Shown here: piece by piece, positions 19,996-28,952 of the stretch | Numbering within the stretch: the first letter of the stretch is position 1 | How the letters are laid out: the number at the start of each line of letters is the position of its first letter | Source of the DNA: Streptomyces montanisoli | GTDB taxonomy: Bacteria; Actinomycetota; Actinomycetes; Streptomycetales; Streptomycetaceae | Assembly: GCF_017813245.1 (NCBI RefSeq) | Contig: NZ_JAGIQL010000044.1 | Span: 1-44,335, forward strand | Reading direction: 5' to 3' | DNA: 44,335 nt | Position numbers and translations under genes: made by a program | Notes under the pieces: model-generated | What the model was told of the DNA's origin: nothing | What the model saw: only the letters and a program-made list of their open reading frames with translations | The model's database searches: none

Positions 19996-21180
19996 TTGAG
20001 CAGGTTGCGCTGGCTGACGGCGGGGGAGTCGCACGGACCCGCACTCGTCGCGACGCTGGAGGGCCTTCCCGCCGGCGTCCCGATCACCACGGACGCCGTC
20101 GCGGACCACCTGGCCCGCCGGCGCCTCGGCTACGGGCGCGGCGCGCGCATGAAGTTCGAGCGCGACGAGGTCACCTTCCTCGGCGGCGTGCGGCACGGGC
20201 TGACCCTCGGCTCGCCGGTCGCGGTCATGGTGGGCAACACCGAGTGGCCCAAGTGGGAACAGGTCATGGCGGCCGACCCGGTCGACCCCGCGATCCTCGC
20301 CGAGCAGGCGCGCAACGCGCCCCTGACGCGCCCGCGCCCCGGCCACGCCGACCTCGCGGGCATGCAGAAGTACGGCCTCGACGAGGCGCGGCCGATCCTG
20401 GAGCGCGCCAGCGCACGCGAGACCGCCGCGCGCGTCGCGCTCGGCGCGCTCGCCAGGTCGTACCTGAAGGAGACGGCCGGCATCGAGATCGTCTCCCATG
20501 TCGTCGAGCTGGCGGCGGCCAGGGCGCCCAAGGGCGTCTACCCGCTCCCCGCGGACGTGGAGCGGCTCGACGCCGACCCGGTGCGCTGCCTCGACGCGGA
20601 CGCGAGCAAGGCGATGGTCGCCGAGATCGACCAGGCACACAAGGACGGCGACACGCTGGGCGGCGTCGTGGAGGTCCTGGCGTACGGGGTGCCGGTCGGC
20701 CTCGGCTCGCACGTGCACGCCGACCGAAAGCTCGACGGGCGCCTCGCCGGCGCCCTGATGTCCATCCAGGCCATCAAGGGCGTCGAGCTGGGCGACGGCT
20801 TCGACCTCGCCCGCGTGCCCGGCTCGCAGGCGCACGACGAGATCCTCGTGACCGAGGACGGCATCAGGCGCGCCTCGGGACGCTCCGGCGGCACCGAGGG
20901 CGGGCTGACCACGGGCGAACTCCTGCGGGTACGCGCGGCGATGAAGCCGATCGCGACGGTGCCGCGCGCCCTGGCCACCGTGGACGTCGCCACCGGCGAG
21001 CCCGCGAAGGCGCACCACCAGCGCTCCGACGTCTGCGCGGTGCCCGCCGCGGGGATCGTCGCCGAGGCCATGGTCGCCCTGGTGCTGGCCGACGCGGTCG
21101 CCGAGAAGTTCGGCGGCGACAACGTCGTGGAGACCCGCCGCAACGTGGCGTCCTACCTCGAACACCTGGCGATCCGGTGA
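19996..21180 (+). CDS. aroC: Chorismate synthase
   Basis: Converts EPSP to chorismate and needs reduced FMN. 394 residues. It begins [15 protein letters not shown] (the GESHG signature) and contains [25 protein letters not shown] and [11 protein letters not shown], covering the known FMN and substrate sites. The start is a TTG at 19996, supported by GAGGAG five bases upstream and by the family's MSRLRW N-terminus. The stop overlaps the aroK GTG (GTGA). Confidence 0.97.
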   Translation: MSRLRWLTAGESHGPALVATLEGLPAGVPITTDAVADHLARRRLGYGRGARMKFERDEVTFLGGVRHGLTLGSPVAVMVGNTEWPKWEQVMAADPVDPAILAEQARNAPLTRPRPGHADLAGMQKYGLDEARPILERASARETAARVALGALARSYLKETAGIEIVSHVVELAAARAPKGVYPLPADVERLDADPVRCLDADASKAMVAEIDQAHKDGDTLGGVVEVLAYGVPVGLGSHVHADRKLDGRLAGALMSIQAIKGVELGDGFDLARVPGSQAHDEILVTEDGIRRASGRSGGTEGGLTTGELLRVRAAMKPIATVPRALATVDVATGEPAKAHHQRSDVCAVPAAGIVAEAMVALVLADAVAEKFGGDNVVETRRNVASYLEHLAIR

Positions 21181-21695
21181 CGGGGCCCCGGGTCGTACTC
21201 GTCGGCCCCATGGGGGTCGGCAAGTCGACGGTGGGCGAGCTGCTCGCCCAGCGTCTCGGCGCGTCCTATCGCGACACGGACGCGGACATCATCGCCGCCG
21301 CGGGCAAGGAGATCTCCGACATCTTCCTGGACGAGGGCGAAACGCACTTCCGCGAGCTCGAGCGCGCCGCCGTACGGGCCGCGCTCGCCGAGCACACCGG
21401 CGTGCTGTCGCTCGGCGGCGGCGCGATCCTCGACGCGTCCACGCGCGAGCTGCTCGGCGGGCTGCCGGTGGCCTACCTGTCGATGGAGGTCGCGGAGGCC
21501 GTCAGGCGCACCGGGCTGAACGTGGCGCGCCCGCTGCTCGCCGTCGTCAACCCGCGGCAGCAGTGGAAGCAGCTGATGGAGGAGCGGCGCCACCTCTACA
21601 CGGAGGTCGCGCGCGCGGTCGTCGCCACCGACGGGCGCACGCCCGACGAGGTCGCGGACGCCGTACTCGATGCACTGGAACTGGGGAAGGCATGA
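21177..21695 (+). CDS. aroK: Shikimate kinase
   Basis: Phosphorylates shikimate with ATP. 172 residues. The P-loop GPMGVGKST is at 10-18, the DTDADI motif at 33-38 binds Mg and shikimate, Arg58 is a shikimate ligand, and SLGGGAI near 77-83 is the substrate-binding Gly-rich loop. It overlaps aroC by four bases at its start and aroB by four at its end. Confidence 0.96.
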   Translation: MTGPRVVLVGPMGVGKSTVGELLAQRLGASYRDTDADIIAAAGKEISDIFLDEGETHFRELERAAVRAALAEHTGVLSLGGGAILDASTRELLGGLPVAYLSMEVAEAVRRTGLNVARPLLAVVNPRQQWKQLMEERRHLYTEVARAVVATDGRTPDEVADAVLDALELGKA

Positions 21696-22795
21696 CGGAG
21701 CACACAGCGGAGCACGCGGTCACCCGCGTCCAGGTCGGCGGCACGGCGGGCACGGACCCCTACGAGGTGCTCGTCGGCCGGCAGCTGCTCGGCGAACTGC
21801 CCGGGCTCGTCGGCCGCGCCAAGCGCGTCGCCGTGATCCACCCGGAGGCGCTCGCCGAGACGGGCGAGGCGCTGCGCGGCGACCTCGCCGAGCAGGGCTA
21901 CGAGGCCATCGCCGTCCAGGTGCCCAACGCGGAGGAGGCCAAGACCGCCGAGGTCGCCGCCTACTGCTGGAAGGCGCTCGGCCAGTCGGGGTTCACGCGC
22001 ACCGACGTGATCGTCGGCGTCGGCGGCGGCGCCACCACGGACCTCGCGGGATTCGTGGCGGCGAGCTGGCTGCGCGGGGTGCGCTGGATCGCCGTCCCGA
22101 CGACGGTGCTCGGCATGGTCGACGCGGCCGTTGGCGGCAAGACCGGCATCAACACCGCCGAGGGCAAGAACCTCGTGGGCGCGTTCTACCCGCCGGCCGG
22201 CGTGCTGTGCGACCTCGCGGCGCTCGACTCGCTCGGCCGCCACGACTACGTGAGCGGCCTCGCCGAGATCATCAAGGCCGGCTTCATCGCCGACCCGGCG
22301 ATCCTGGACCTCGTCGAGTCCGACCCCGAGGGCGCCCGCACCCCGGAAGGCCCGCACACGGCCGAGCTGATCGAGCGGTCGATCCGCGTGAAGGCCGAGG
22401 TCGTCTCCAGCGACCTCAAGGAGTCCGGCCTGCGGGAGATCCTCAACTACGGCCACACGCTGGCCCACGCGATCGAGAAGAACGAGCGGTACAAGTGGCG
22501 GCACGGCGCCGCGGTCTCCGTCGGCATGGTCTACGCCGCCGAACTCGGCCGCGTCGCCGGGCGGCTCGACGACGCGACCGCCGACCGCCACAAGGCGGTG
22601 CTCGGCTCCGTCGGGCTCCCGCTCACCTACCGGGGCGACCAGTGGCCGAAGCTCCTGGAGACCATGAGGGTCGACAAGAAGTCCCGCGGCGACCTGCTCC
22701 GCTTCATCGTGCTCGACGGCCTCGCCAGGCCCTCGGTCCTCGAAGGCCCCGACCCGGCCTTCCTGGTCGCCGCGTACGGGGAGGTATCGGAGTGA
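21692..22795 (+). CDS. aroB: 3-dehydroquinate synthase
   Basis: Converts DAHP to 3-dehydroquinate; NAD- and divalent-metal-dependent. 367 residues. [13 protein letters not shown] is the NAD-binding segment; [20 protein letters not shown] and [10 protein letters not shown] form the active site. The metal-ligand motifs are GLAEIIKAG and [11 protein letters not shown]. The ATG at 21692 overlaps the aroK TGA, and the stop overlaps the aroQ GTG. Confidence 0.97.
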   Translation: MTEHTAEHAVTRVQVGGTAGTDPYEVLVGRQLLGELPGLVGRAKRVAVIHPEALAETGEALRGDLAEQGYEAIAVQVPNAEEAKTAEVAAYCWKALGQSGFTRTDVIVGVGGGATTDLAGFVAASWLRGVRWIAVPTTVLGMVDAAVGGKTGINTAEGKNLVGAFYPPAGVLCDLAALDSLGRHDYVSGLAEIIKAGFIADPAILDLVESDPEGARTPEGPHTAELIERSIRVKAEVVSSDLKESGLREILNYGHTLAHAIEKNERYKWRHGAAVSVGMVYAAELGRVAGRLDDATADRHKAVLGSVGLPLTYRGDQWPKLLETMRVDKKSRGDLLRFIVLDGLARPSVLEGPDPAFLVAAYGEVSE

Positions 22796-23232
22796 CGCGG
22801 CGGGTCCTGGTGCTCAACGGCCCGAACCTCGGCAGGCTCGGCTCGCGCGAGCCCGACATCTACGGCGCGACGACGTACCGCGGCCTCGTCGAGACGTGCG
22901 AGACGTTCGGCAAGGAGCTTGACCTCGACGTGGAGGTCCGCGAGACCAACGACGAGGGCGAGATGATCCGCTGGCTGCACGAGGCCGCGGACGGCCGCCT
23001 GCCGGTCGTCGTCAACCCCGGCGCGTTCACGCACTACTCGTACGGCATGCGGGACGCGATGTCGCAGCGCACCGCCCCGCTGATCGAGGTGCACATCTCC
23101 AACCCGCACGCGCGTGAGGAGTTCCGGCACAACTCCGTGGTGGCCTCGGTCGCGAGCGGCACGGTCGCGGGCTTCGGCATCGGCTCCTACCGGCTCGCGC
23201 TGCGCGCGCTCGCCGAGGAGCTGACGGACTGA
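22792..23232 (+). CDS. aroQ: 3-dehydroquinate dehydratase, type II
   Basis: Dehydrates 3-dehydroquinate to 3-dehydroshikimate. 146 residues. [18 protein letters not shown] at the N-terminus holds the catalytic tyrosine (Tyr24) and the lid arginine. The NPGAFTHYS and [15 protein letters not shown] segments supply the substrate-binding and catalytic His residues. It overlaps aroB by four bases and ends the aroC-aroQ run. DAHP synthase and EPSP synthase genes are not in this window. Confidence 0.97.
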   Translation: MTRRVLVLNGPNLGRLGSREPDIYGATTYRGLVETCETFGKELDLDVEVRETNDEGEMIRWLHEAADGRLPVVVNPGAFTHYSYGMRDAMSQRTAPLIEVHISNPHAREEFRHNSVVASVASGTVAGFGIGSYRLALRALAEELTD

Positions 23233-23272
23233 CGGGTGCCCCCGGCGCGACGGCCGGGGGCCGTATTGTTCG

Positions 23273-24031
23273 GTGGGAACCCGCCGGTCGCACGAGACGG
23301 AGTGGCAGGAGATGCAGCACCCGATGGGCGCGTCCGAGGACCGCAGGCCGGTCCAGGACTGGGCCCCGCCCCCGCCCACCGCGCCACCGGCGCTCCCCGA
23401 CTCCACGGGCCATGTCGCCCTGCCGCCCGGCGGCCCCGTGCCGCTGCCGCTCGCGCCGGAGTCGGGCACGGGCTCTGCCACGCTGGCCGTCCTGCTGATC
23501 GGACCCGCCGGCGCGGGCAAGACCACCGTGGCCCGCTACTGGGCCGGCAGCCGCCGGGTGCCGACCGCCCACATCAGCCTCGACGACGTGCGCGAGTGGG
23601 TGTGCTCGGGCTTCGCCGACCCGCAGACGGGCTGGAACGACCACTCGGAGGCGCAGTACCGCCTGGCCCGCAGGACCTGCGGCTTCGCGGCCCGCAACTT
23701 CCTGGCCAACGGCATCTCGTGCGTCGTCGACGACGCCGTCTTCCCCGACCGCCCCGTCATCGGCCTCGGCGGCTGGAAGCGCCACGTGGGCCCCGGCCTG
23801 CTGCCCGTCGTGCTGCTGCCGGGACTCGAGGTCGTCCTGGAGCGCAACGCGAAGCGCGGCGGCAACCGCCGGCTCGCGGACGAGGAGGTCGCCGGGATCC
23901 ACGGCAGGATGGCCGGCTGGTACGGCTCGGGACTGCCGATCATCGACAACAGCACGTACGACGTGCCCACCACCGCGCGCGTGCTCGACGACGTGCTCGC
24001 GCAGTCGATCGCGAGCCCGCCCGCCTGGTGA
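23273..24031 (+). CDS. P-loop NTPase (AAA/zeta-toxin-like kinase fold), function unknown
   Basis: Up to 252 residues. The N-terminal ~70 are Pro-rich and probably disordered. The P-loop IGPAGAGKTT then opens a small nucleotide-kinase-like domain with ISLDDVRE (as in polynucleotide- or zeta-type kinases), WNDHSEAQYRLARR, CVVDDAVFP, and a lid-like RNAKRGGNRR, ending SIASPPAW. It could phosphorylate a small molecule or nucleic acid end; no substrate can be named. The start is uncertain: GTG 23273 follows TATTGT (23264-23269), while ATG 23312 and ATG 23324 are alternatives. It lies 40 bp after aroQ. Confidence 0.8.
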   Translation: MGTRRSHETEWQEMQHPMGASEDRRPVQDWAPPPPTAPPALPDSTGHVALPPGGPVPLPLAPESGTGSATLAVLLIGPAGAGKTTVARYWAGSRRVPTAHISLDDVREWVCSGFADPQTGWNDHSEAQYRLARRTCGFAARNFLANGISCVVDDAVFPDRPVIGLGGWKRHVGPGLLPVVLLPGLEVVLERNAKRGGNRRLADEEVAGIHGRMAGWYGSGLPIIDNSTYDVPTTARVLDDVLAQSIASPPAW

Positions 24032-24108
24032 CGGCTCCCGGCGCGCCCTGCGCACGGGGCGCGCCCACGTCCGGACGCGTCCGACCGGCCGGGAGGCGGC
24101 GGCTCTCC

Positions 24109-24114
24109 TAGGCT
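24109..24114 (+). promoter_or_regulatory. Candidate -10 box of the M24 gene (leaderless)
   Basis: TAGGCT ends six bases before the ATG at 24121, the same hexamer and spacing as at rarA. No ribosome binding site is visible. Confidence 0.55.
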
Positions 24115-24120
24115 CGGACC

Positions 24121-25218
24121 ATGTCAGAGGTGTACGCGTCCCGCCGTGCCCGGCTGCGCGACCAGTACGGGGCCACCGGCGCCGCCGCCCTGGTCTGCGG
24201 CCACGCCAACGTGCGCTACCTCGCGGGCGGCGCGCCACCGGGCGCCGCGCTGCTGCTCGCGCCGGGCGAGGACGTGCTGTTCCACCCACGCAGCCAGGCG
24301 GACGACGACCAGTCCAGCCGGGTCGACGGCGGCCTGCGGACCGCCGTCTGCGAGGGGCCCGACGACCCGGCGGTGGCCGCGGCACGGTTCCTCGCGGGCG
24401 CCGACGGGCCGCTCGCCGTCGAGGAGGACCACCTGACGGTCGCCAGGCACCGCGCGCTCGCCGTGGCCGCGCCGGGACTGCGGCTGACCGACCTCGCGGG
24501 CGCCGTCGAGCAGCTGCGCGTCGTCAAGGACGAGGAGGAGGTCTCCCGGCTGCGGATCGCCGCCGAGATCGCGGACCAGGCACTGGGCGAACTCCTCGAG
24601 TCGATCCTCGTCGGCAGGACGGAGCGCCATCTCGCGCTCGAGCTGGACCGCAGGCTCGTGGACCACGGCGCGGACGGCCCCGCCTTCCCGACGTCCGTGG
24701 CCACCGGGCCCCACTCGGGCCGGGCCGCGCACCGGCCGTCCGACCGCAGGGTCGAGGAGGGCGATTTCCTGACGGTGACGCTCGGCGCCGAGTACCGCGG
24801 CTACCGGTGCGGCATCGGCCGCACCTTCGTCATCGGCACGGCGCCCGCGGACTGGCAGATCGAGCTGTACGAGCTGGTCTTCGCCGCTCAGAGGGCCGGC
24901 CGGGAGAGCCTGCTGCCCGGCGTGGGGTGCCGGGAGGCCGACCACGCGGTGCGCCACCGGCTCGTCGCCGCGGGCCACGAGGAGGGCCTCGACCCGTGCA
25001 CGGGGCACGGGGTCGGGCTCGAAATCGTGGAGGAGCCGCAGTTGGCACCCGCGGCCATGGGTAAACTGGACGCTTGTGTGCCGGTCACCGTCGGACCTGG
25101 GGTCCACCTCCCGGGCCGGGGCGGCGTCCGGATCGACGACACGCTCGTCGTCCGCCCCGAGGCGGACGGCGGACCCGAGCTACTCACCATCACGACCAAG
25201 GAGCTGCTCGCGCTGTAG
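24121..25218 (+). CDS. M24 (creatinase/aminopeptidase P fold) protein, probably metal-free
   Basis: 365 residues with the creatinase N-terminal domain followed by a pita-bread fold, as in Xaa-Pro peptidases. Canonical enzymes bind two metals through D, D, H, E, E. By motif alignment the first Asp is Thr220 (VTLG instead of LDFG), the second is Gly231 (CGIGRT instead of SDxTRT), the first Glu is Gly325 (TVGPG instead of VEPG) and the last Glu is Asp339 (RIDD). His296 in TGHGVGLE remains. Peptidase activity is therefore doubtful. The start ATG has no ribosome binding site but follows a -10-like TAGGCT. It lies 73 bp upstream of efp, a neighbourhood common for M24 genes. Confidence 0.88.
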   Translation: MSEVYASRRARLRDQYGATGAAALVCGHANVRYLAGGAPPGAALLLAPGEDVLFHPRSQADDDQSSRVDGGLRTAVCEGPDDPAVAAARFLAGADGPLAVEEDHLTVARHRALAVAAPGLRLTDLAGAVEQLRVVKDEEEVSRLRIAAEIADQALGELLESILVGRTERHLALELDRRLVDHGADGPAFPTSVATGPHSGRAAHRPSDRRVEEGDFLTVTLGAEYRGYRCGIGRTFVIGTAPADWQIELYELVFAAQRAGRESLLPGVGCREADHAVRHRLVAAGHEEGLDPCTGHGVGLEIVEEPQLAPAAMGKLDACVPVTVGPGVHLPGRGGVRIDDTLVVRPEADGGPELLTITTKELLAL

Positions 25219-25291
25219 GACCTCGTAAGCGGTCCCCGGTGCGCGGCGCACCCACTGGTCCCACCAGCTTCAGTCCAGGAGATCCGCAAAC

Positions 25292-25858
25292 GTGGCATCC
25301 ACCAACGACCTCAAGAACGGTTTGGTGCTCAAGCTCGACGGAGACCAGCTCTGGTCCGTCGTCGAGTTCCAGCACGTGAAGCCCGGCAAGGGCCCCGCCT
25401 TCGTGCGCACCAAGCTCAAGAACGTGCTGTCAGGCAAGGTCGTCGACAAGACCTTCAACGCCGGCGTGAAGGTCGAGACGGCTGTCGTCGACCGCCGCGA
25501 CATGCAGTTCTCGTACATGGACGGCGAGTACTTCGTCTTCATGGACATGGGCACGTACGACCAGATCCACGTGGCCAGGGACGTCGTCGGCGACGCCGCG
25601 AACTTCCTGCTCGAAGGGTTCGAGGGCACGGTCGCGATGTACGAGGGCAACCCGCTCTACGTGGAGCTGCCCGCCGCGGTCGAGCTGGTCATCGAGCACA
25701 CCGACCCGGGCGTCCAGGGCGACCGCTCCACCGGCGGCACCAAGCCGGCGAAGCTGGAGACGGGCTACGAGATCGGCGTCCCGCTGTTCATCTCCACCGG
25801 CGAGAAGATCAAGGTCGACACGCGTTCCGGCGAGTACCTCGGCCGGGTGAACAGCTAA
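25292..25858 (+). CDS. efp: Translation elongation factor P
   Basis: Relieves ribosome stalling at polyproline stretches. 188 residues, with an N-terminal KOW-like domain and two OB domains (ending GEYLGRVNS). The tip loop is PGKGP with Lys33 at the site modified in other bacteria. PGKGP-type factors are reported to work without modification, and no epmA, earP or deoxyhypusine-type gene is seen nearby. The GTG at 25292 follows AGGAG (25277-25281). nusB begins two bases after the stop. Confidence 0.97.
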   Translation: MASTNDLKNGLVLKLDGDQLWSVVEFQHVKPGKGPAFVRTKLKNVLSGKVVDKTFNAGVKVETAVVDRRDMQFSYMDGEYFVFMDMGTYDQIHVARDVVGDAANFLLEGFEGTVAMYEGNPLYVELPAAVELVIEHTDPGVQGDRSTGGTKPAKLETGYEIGVPLFISTGEKIKVDTRSGEYLGRVNS

Positions 25859-25860
25859 CC

Positions 25861-26289
25861 GTGGCTGCCCGGAACAACGCCAGGAAACGCGCGTTCCAGA
25901 TCCTCTTCGAGGCCGACCAGCGCGAGGAGTCGGTCGGTACGGTGATGGCCGACTGGATCCGGCACTCACGGACCGACGACCGGCAGCCCCCGGTGACGGA
26001 GTTCACGATGGAGCTCGTCGAGGGTTACGCCGAACAGGCGACCCGTATCGACGAGCTGATCTCGACCTACGCGGTGGGCTGGACGCTCGACCGCATGCCG
26101 GTCGTGGACCGCAACATCGTCCGCCTCGCCGCGTACGAACTGGTGTGGGTGGACACGACGCCCGACGCGGTCGCGATCGACGAGGCCGTCCAGCTCGCCA
26201 AGGAGTTCTCGGGCGATGAGGCGCCCGCCTTCGTGAACGGCCTCCTGGGCCGCTTCAAGGACCTCAAGCCGAGTCTGCGCCGCGCATAG
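25861..26289 (+). CDS. nusB: Transcription antitermination protein NusB
   Basis: An all-helical RNA-binding partner of S10 (NusE) in rRNA antitermination. 142 residues. It begins AARNNARKRAFQILFEAD, the Arg-rich first helix that binds boxA RNA, and has the conserved YELVWVDTTPDAVAIDEAVQ and GLLGRFKD segments. It is cotranscribed with efp (gap of two bases) and converges on bldD. Confidence 0.96.
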   Translation: MAARNNARKRAFQILFEADQREESVGTVMADWIRHSRTDDRQPPVTEFTMELVEGYAEQATRIDELISTYAVGWTLDRMPVVDRNIVRLAAYELVWVDTTPDAVAIDEAVQLAKEFSGDEAPAFVNGLLGRFKDLKPSLRRA

Positions 26290-26323
26290 GCGCCCGGGGC
26301 CGTCAGGCGGCCCGTACGAGCCC

Positions 26324-26363
26324 CGAGGGCCCGTGGTGGACGTGTTTCCGCCACGGGCCCTCG
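26324..26363. terminator. Terminator-like hairpin after nusB
   Basis: Bases 26324-26339 pair with 26348-26363 (16 bp including one G-U) around an 8-base loop. It lies 35 bases after the nusB stop. Confidence 0.75.
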
Positions 26364-26423
26364 CGCGTCGGGAGAGCCGCGCCGCGGCCGCGGCACGAGG
26401 GCGTCAATCACCGTCCGCATATG

Positions 26424-26463
26424 CCGAGGGGCGGGCACCGCCGAAGCGGCGCCCGCCCCTCGG
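26424..26463. terminator. Terminator-like hairpin after bldD
   Basis: Bases 26424-26436 pair perfectly with 26451-26463. Inside, 26438-26441 pairs with 26446-26449 to close a 4-base loop. It lies about 40 bases beyond the bldD stop on the minus strand and would also back up nusB termination. Confidence 0.75.
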
Positions 26464-26504
26464 ACGTGACGTTTCTGCTGATTCGTCCCCCCTGCGGGGG
26501 GCCG

Positions 26505-27005
26505 TCAGGCGTCCTCGTGCGCGACGGCGCGCCTGGCGTCGGCGCCCAGGACACCCCAGTTGATCAGCTGCTCGGTGAGGACCGAGGGCGACTGGTCGTA
26601 GATCACGGCGAGCGTGCGCAGGTCGTCCTGGCGGATCGACAGCACCTTTCCGTTGTAGTCGCCGCGCTGGCTCTGGATCGTCGCCGCGTACCGCTGGAGC
26701 GGGCCCGCCTTCTCCGCGGGCACGTGCGCCAGGCGCTCCAGGTCCAGGACGAGCTTCGGCGGCGGCTCGGCGGCTCCGCCGGGGGTCGTGCCGGGAAGGA
26801 GCTCCTGCACCGGGACACCGTAGAAATCAGCGAGCTCGGCGAGGCGCTGCACGGTCACGGCACGGTCGCCGCGCTCGTACGAACCGACCACCACGGCCTT
26901 CCAACGACCCTGGGACTTCTCCTCCACGCCGTGGAGCGAGAGGCCCTGCTGGGTGCGGATGGCACGGAGTTTGGTCCCGAGCTGTTTTGCGTATTCGCTG
27001 GACAT
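26505..27005 (-). CDS. bldD: Developmental master repressor BldD
   Basis: A cyclic di-GMP-dependent repressor of sporulation genes during vegetative growth. 166 residues. The N-terminal helix-turn-helix domain (about 1-79) contains KLRAIRTQQGLSLHGVEEKS. The C-terminal domain carries the cyclic di-GMP signature RGD (114-116), eight residues, then RQDD (125-128), intact. The sequence is nearly identical to the S. coelicolor protein as I recall it. The ATG at 27005 has GGGGAG five bases upstream. It is divergent from pyrR; candidate autoregulatory operators lie just upstream. Confidence 0.98.
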   Translation of the reverse strand: MSSEYAKQLGTKLRAIRTQQGLSLHGVEEKSQGRWKAVVVGSYERGDRAVTVQRLAELADFYGVPVQELLPGTTPGGAAEPPPKLVLDLERLAHVPAEKAGPLQRYAATIQSQRGDYNGKVLSIRQDDLRTLAVIYDQSPSVLTEQLINWGVLGADARRAVAHEDA

Positions 27006-27031
27006 ATAGCTCCCCGGACGAAGTCTGGTAA

Positions 27032-27059
27032 CTCACTGTGAGGTTACGCAGCGTTACTT
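27032..27059 (-). promoter_or_regulatory. Candidate BldD operators upstream of bldD
   Basis: Two adjacent symmetric elements: an 11-bp perfect palindrome CTCACTGTGAG (27032-27042) and GTTACGCAGCGTTAC (27043-27057), which reads AGTAAC...GTAACC on the bldD strand. The known BldD consensus is AGTgA-n-TCACC, and BldD represses its own gene. The match is approximate, so assignment to BldD is inference. Confidence 0.5.
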
Positions 27060-27131
27060 GGATGCGTCAAGCCGGATGGTCCGTACCGCACTCCCAAGAG
27101 GGTCTCCCGGGGGTCGCGCGTCCGCCACTGG

Positions 27132-27137
27132 TAGCAT
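27132..27137 (+). promoter_or_regulatory. Candidate -10 box of the pyr operon
   Basis: TAGCAT fits TAnnnT and would start transcription near 27144, giving a pyrR leader of about 60 bases that includes the PyrR-binding-loop-like element. No convincing -35 is seen. Confidence 0.4.
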
Positions 27138-27167
27138 GCATGGCGCAATCAAGACGTCCTTTAACGT

Positions 27168-27193
27168 CCGTCCCGTGAGGCGGAGAAGGAGGT
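27168..27193 (+). promoter_or_regulatory. PyrR-binding-loop-like element and pyrR ribosome binding site
   Basis: Bases 27169-27182 (CGTCCCGTGAGGCG) match the core of the PyrR RNA-binding consensus ARUCCNGNGAGGYU at UCCNGNGAGGY, closed by CCG (27168-27170) with CGG (27181-27183). A full Shine-Dalgarno AAGGAGGT follows at 27186-27193. The two almost touch, so PyrR-UMP binding would block translation, as described for mycobacteria, rather than work by attenuation. Confidence 0.7.
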
Positions 27194-27202
27194 CCGTTCC
27201 CC

Positions 27203-27832
27203 ATGAGTCCCATGGATACAGACAGCACGGCGGAAACCGCCGGCACGGCCGGCCCCGCGGGCGCCGGCTCCACGCCGAGGCCCGTACTCGAAGCGCCCGA
27301 CGTCGCGCGGGTCCTCACCCGCATCGCCCACGAGATCGTGGAGCGCGCACGCGGCGCTGAGGATGTGACGATCCTCGGCATCCCGACCCGCGGCGTCTTC
27401 CTCGCCCGCAGGATCGCGGCCAAGCTCGAAGAGATCACCGGCAGGCCCGTACCGGTCGGCTCGCTCGACATCACGATGTACCGCGACGACCTCAGGCTTA
27501 AGCCCGCACGCGCCCTCGCGCGCACCGAGATCCCCGCGGGCGGCGTCGACGGCGGACTGGTCGTCCTCGTCGACGACGTCCTGTTCTCGGGCCGCACGAT
27601 CCGCGCCGCGCTCGACGCGCTGGGCGACATCGGCCGCCCGCGCGCGGTGCAGCTCGCGGTCCTCGTCGACCGGGGCCACAGGGAACTGCCGATCCGCGCC
27701 GACTACGTCGGCAAGAACATCCCGACCTCCCTCAGGGAGACCGTCAAGGTCCAGCTCAGCGAGATGGACGGGCGCGACACCGTACTGCTCGGCGTCGAGG
27801 GGCCCGGTCCCGCGGAGCGCCGAGAGCGCTAG
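27203..27832 (+). CDS. pyrR: Pyrimidine operon regulator PyrR / uracil phosphoribosyltransferase
   Basis: An RNA-binding regulator that senses UMP/UTP against PRPP; many homologues also have uracil phosphoribosyltransferase activity. 209 residues: an Ala/Gly/Thr-rich N-terminal extension (1-26) not found in Bacillus PyrR, then the type I PRTase fold with the PRPP motif [12 protein letters not shown] (121-132). YRDDL (93-97) and the basic surface residues are retained. The ATG at 27203 is nine bases after AAGGAGGT. First gene of the pyr operon. Confidence 0.96.
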   Translation: MSPMDTDSTAETAGTAGPAGAGSTPRPVLEAPDVARVLTRIAHEIVERARGAEDVTILGIPTRGVFLARRIAAKLEEITGRPVPVGSLDITMYRDDLRLKPARALARTEIPAGGVDGGLVVLVDDVLFSGRTIRAALDALGDIGRPRAVQLAVLVDRGHRELPIRADYVGKNIPTSLRETVKVQLSEMDGRDTVLLGVEGPGPAERRER

Positions 27833-27941
27833 CGGCCGCCCCGCCGCGCCGAAGGGCGCGGAACCTGGCCCGCCCGTCCTGTACGGCTGCGGGCGCGCGC
27901 CCCCGCGCGCCCGAGCACCAGACCCACCGGAGCACACCGAG

Positions 27942-28952
27942 ATGCTGCGTCTCCCCGGGGCGAACCCCCGGACACCAGGCCACCTGATCTCCGCCGCCGA
28001 CCTCACCCGTGACGACGCCGTCCTGATCCTCGACACGGCCGAGGAGATGGCGCGGGTCGCCGACCGGCCCATCAAGAAGCTGCCGACCCTGCGCGGCCGC
28101 ACCGTCGTCAACCTGTTCTTCGAGGACTCCACCCGCACCAGGACGTCCTTCGAGGTCGCCGCCAAGCGGCTGTCCGCCGACGTCATCAACTTCTCCGCCA
28201 AGGGCTCCTCCGTCTCCAAGGGCGAGTCGCTCAAGGACACCGCGCTCACCCTGGAGGCGATGGGCGCCGACGCCGTCGTCATCCGGCACAGCGCCTCCGG
28301 CGCGCCCTACCGGCTCGCCACGTCCGGCTGGATCGACGGTGCCGTCGTCAACGCGGGCGACGGCACCCACGAGCACCCCACCCAGGCACTGCTCGACGCC
28401 TTCACGCTGCGCCGCAGGCTCGTCGGCGCCGACGCCGGCCTCGGCAAGGACCTCGACGGCGTCCGCGTCACGATCGTCGGCGACGTCCTGCACAGCCGCG
28501 TCGCGCGCTCCAACGTCCTGCTGCTGCACACGCTCGGCGCCCACGTCACCGTCGTCGCCCCGCCCACCCTCGTGCCCGTCGGCGTCGGCGCGTGGCCCTG
28601 CACCGTCTCCTACGACCTCGACGAGGCGCTGCCCGAGACGGACGCCGTGATGATGCTGCGCGTGCAGCGCGAGCGCATGAACGCCGCCTTCTTCCCCACC
28701 GAGCGCGAGTACTCGCGCCGCTACGGCCTCGACACCGACCGGATGAACCGCATGCCGGACGGCGCGCTGGTGATGCACCCGGGCCCCATGAACCGCGGTA
28801 TGGAGATCACCGCGGAGGTCGCGGACTCCCCGCGCGCCACCATCGTGGAACAGGTCGCCAACGGCGTGTCCATCCGGATGGCCGTCCTGTACCTGCTGCT
28901 CGGCGGCAACGAGCCCGCCGTGTCCCACCACCGCCCCGAGGAGAGCAAGTGA
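27942..28952 (+). CDS. pyrB: Aspartate carbamoyltransferase catalytic subunit
   Basis: Condenses carbamoyl phosphate and aspartate. 336 residues. The carbamoyl-phosphate loop STRTRTSF is at 63-70, [14 protein letters not shown] lies in the middle, and MHPGPMNRG is near the C-terminus. The N-terminal ~13 residues ([13 protein letters not shown]) are longer than usual; the core begins [12 protein letters not shown] (27929-27932) precedes the ATG. It follows pyrR after 109 bp and overlaps pyrC by four bases (GTGA). Confidence 0.97.
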   Translation: MLRLPGANPRTPGHLISAADLTRDDAVLILDTAEEMARVADRPIKKLPTLRGRTVVNLFFEDSTRTRTSFEVAAKRLSADVINFSAKGSSVSKGESLKDTALTLEAMGADAVVIRHSASGAPYRLATSGWIDGAVVNAGDGTHEHPTQALLDAFTLRRRLVGADAGLGKDLDGVRVTIVGDVLHSRVARSNVLLLHTLGAHVTVVAPPTLVPVGVGAWPCTVSYDLDEALPETDAVMMLRVQRERMNAAFFPTEREYSRRYGLDTDRMNRMPDGALVMHPGPMNRGMEITAEVADSPRATIVEQVANGVSIRMAVLYLLLGGNEPAVSHHRPEESK

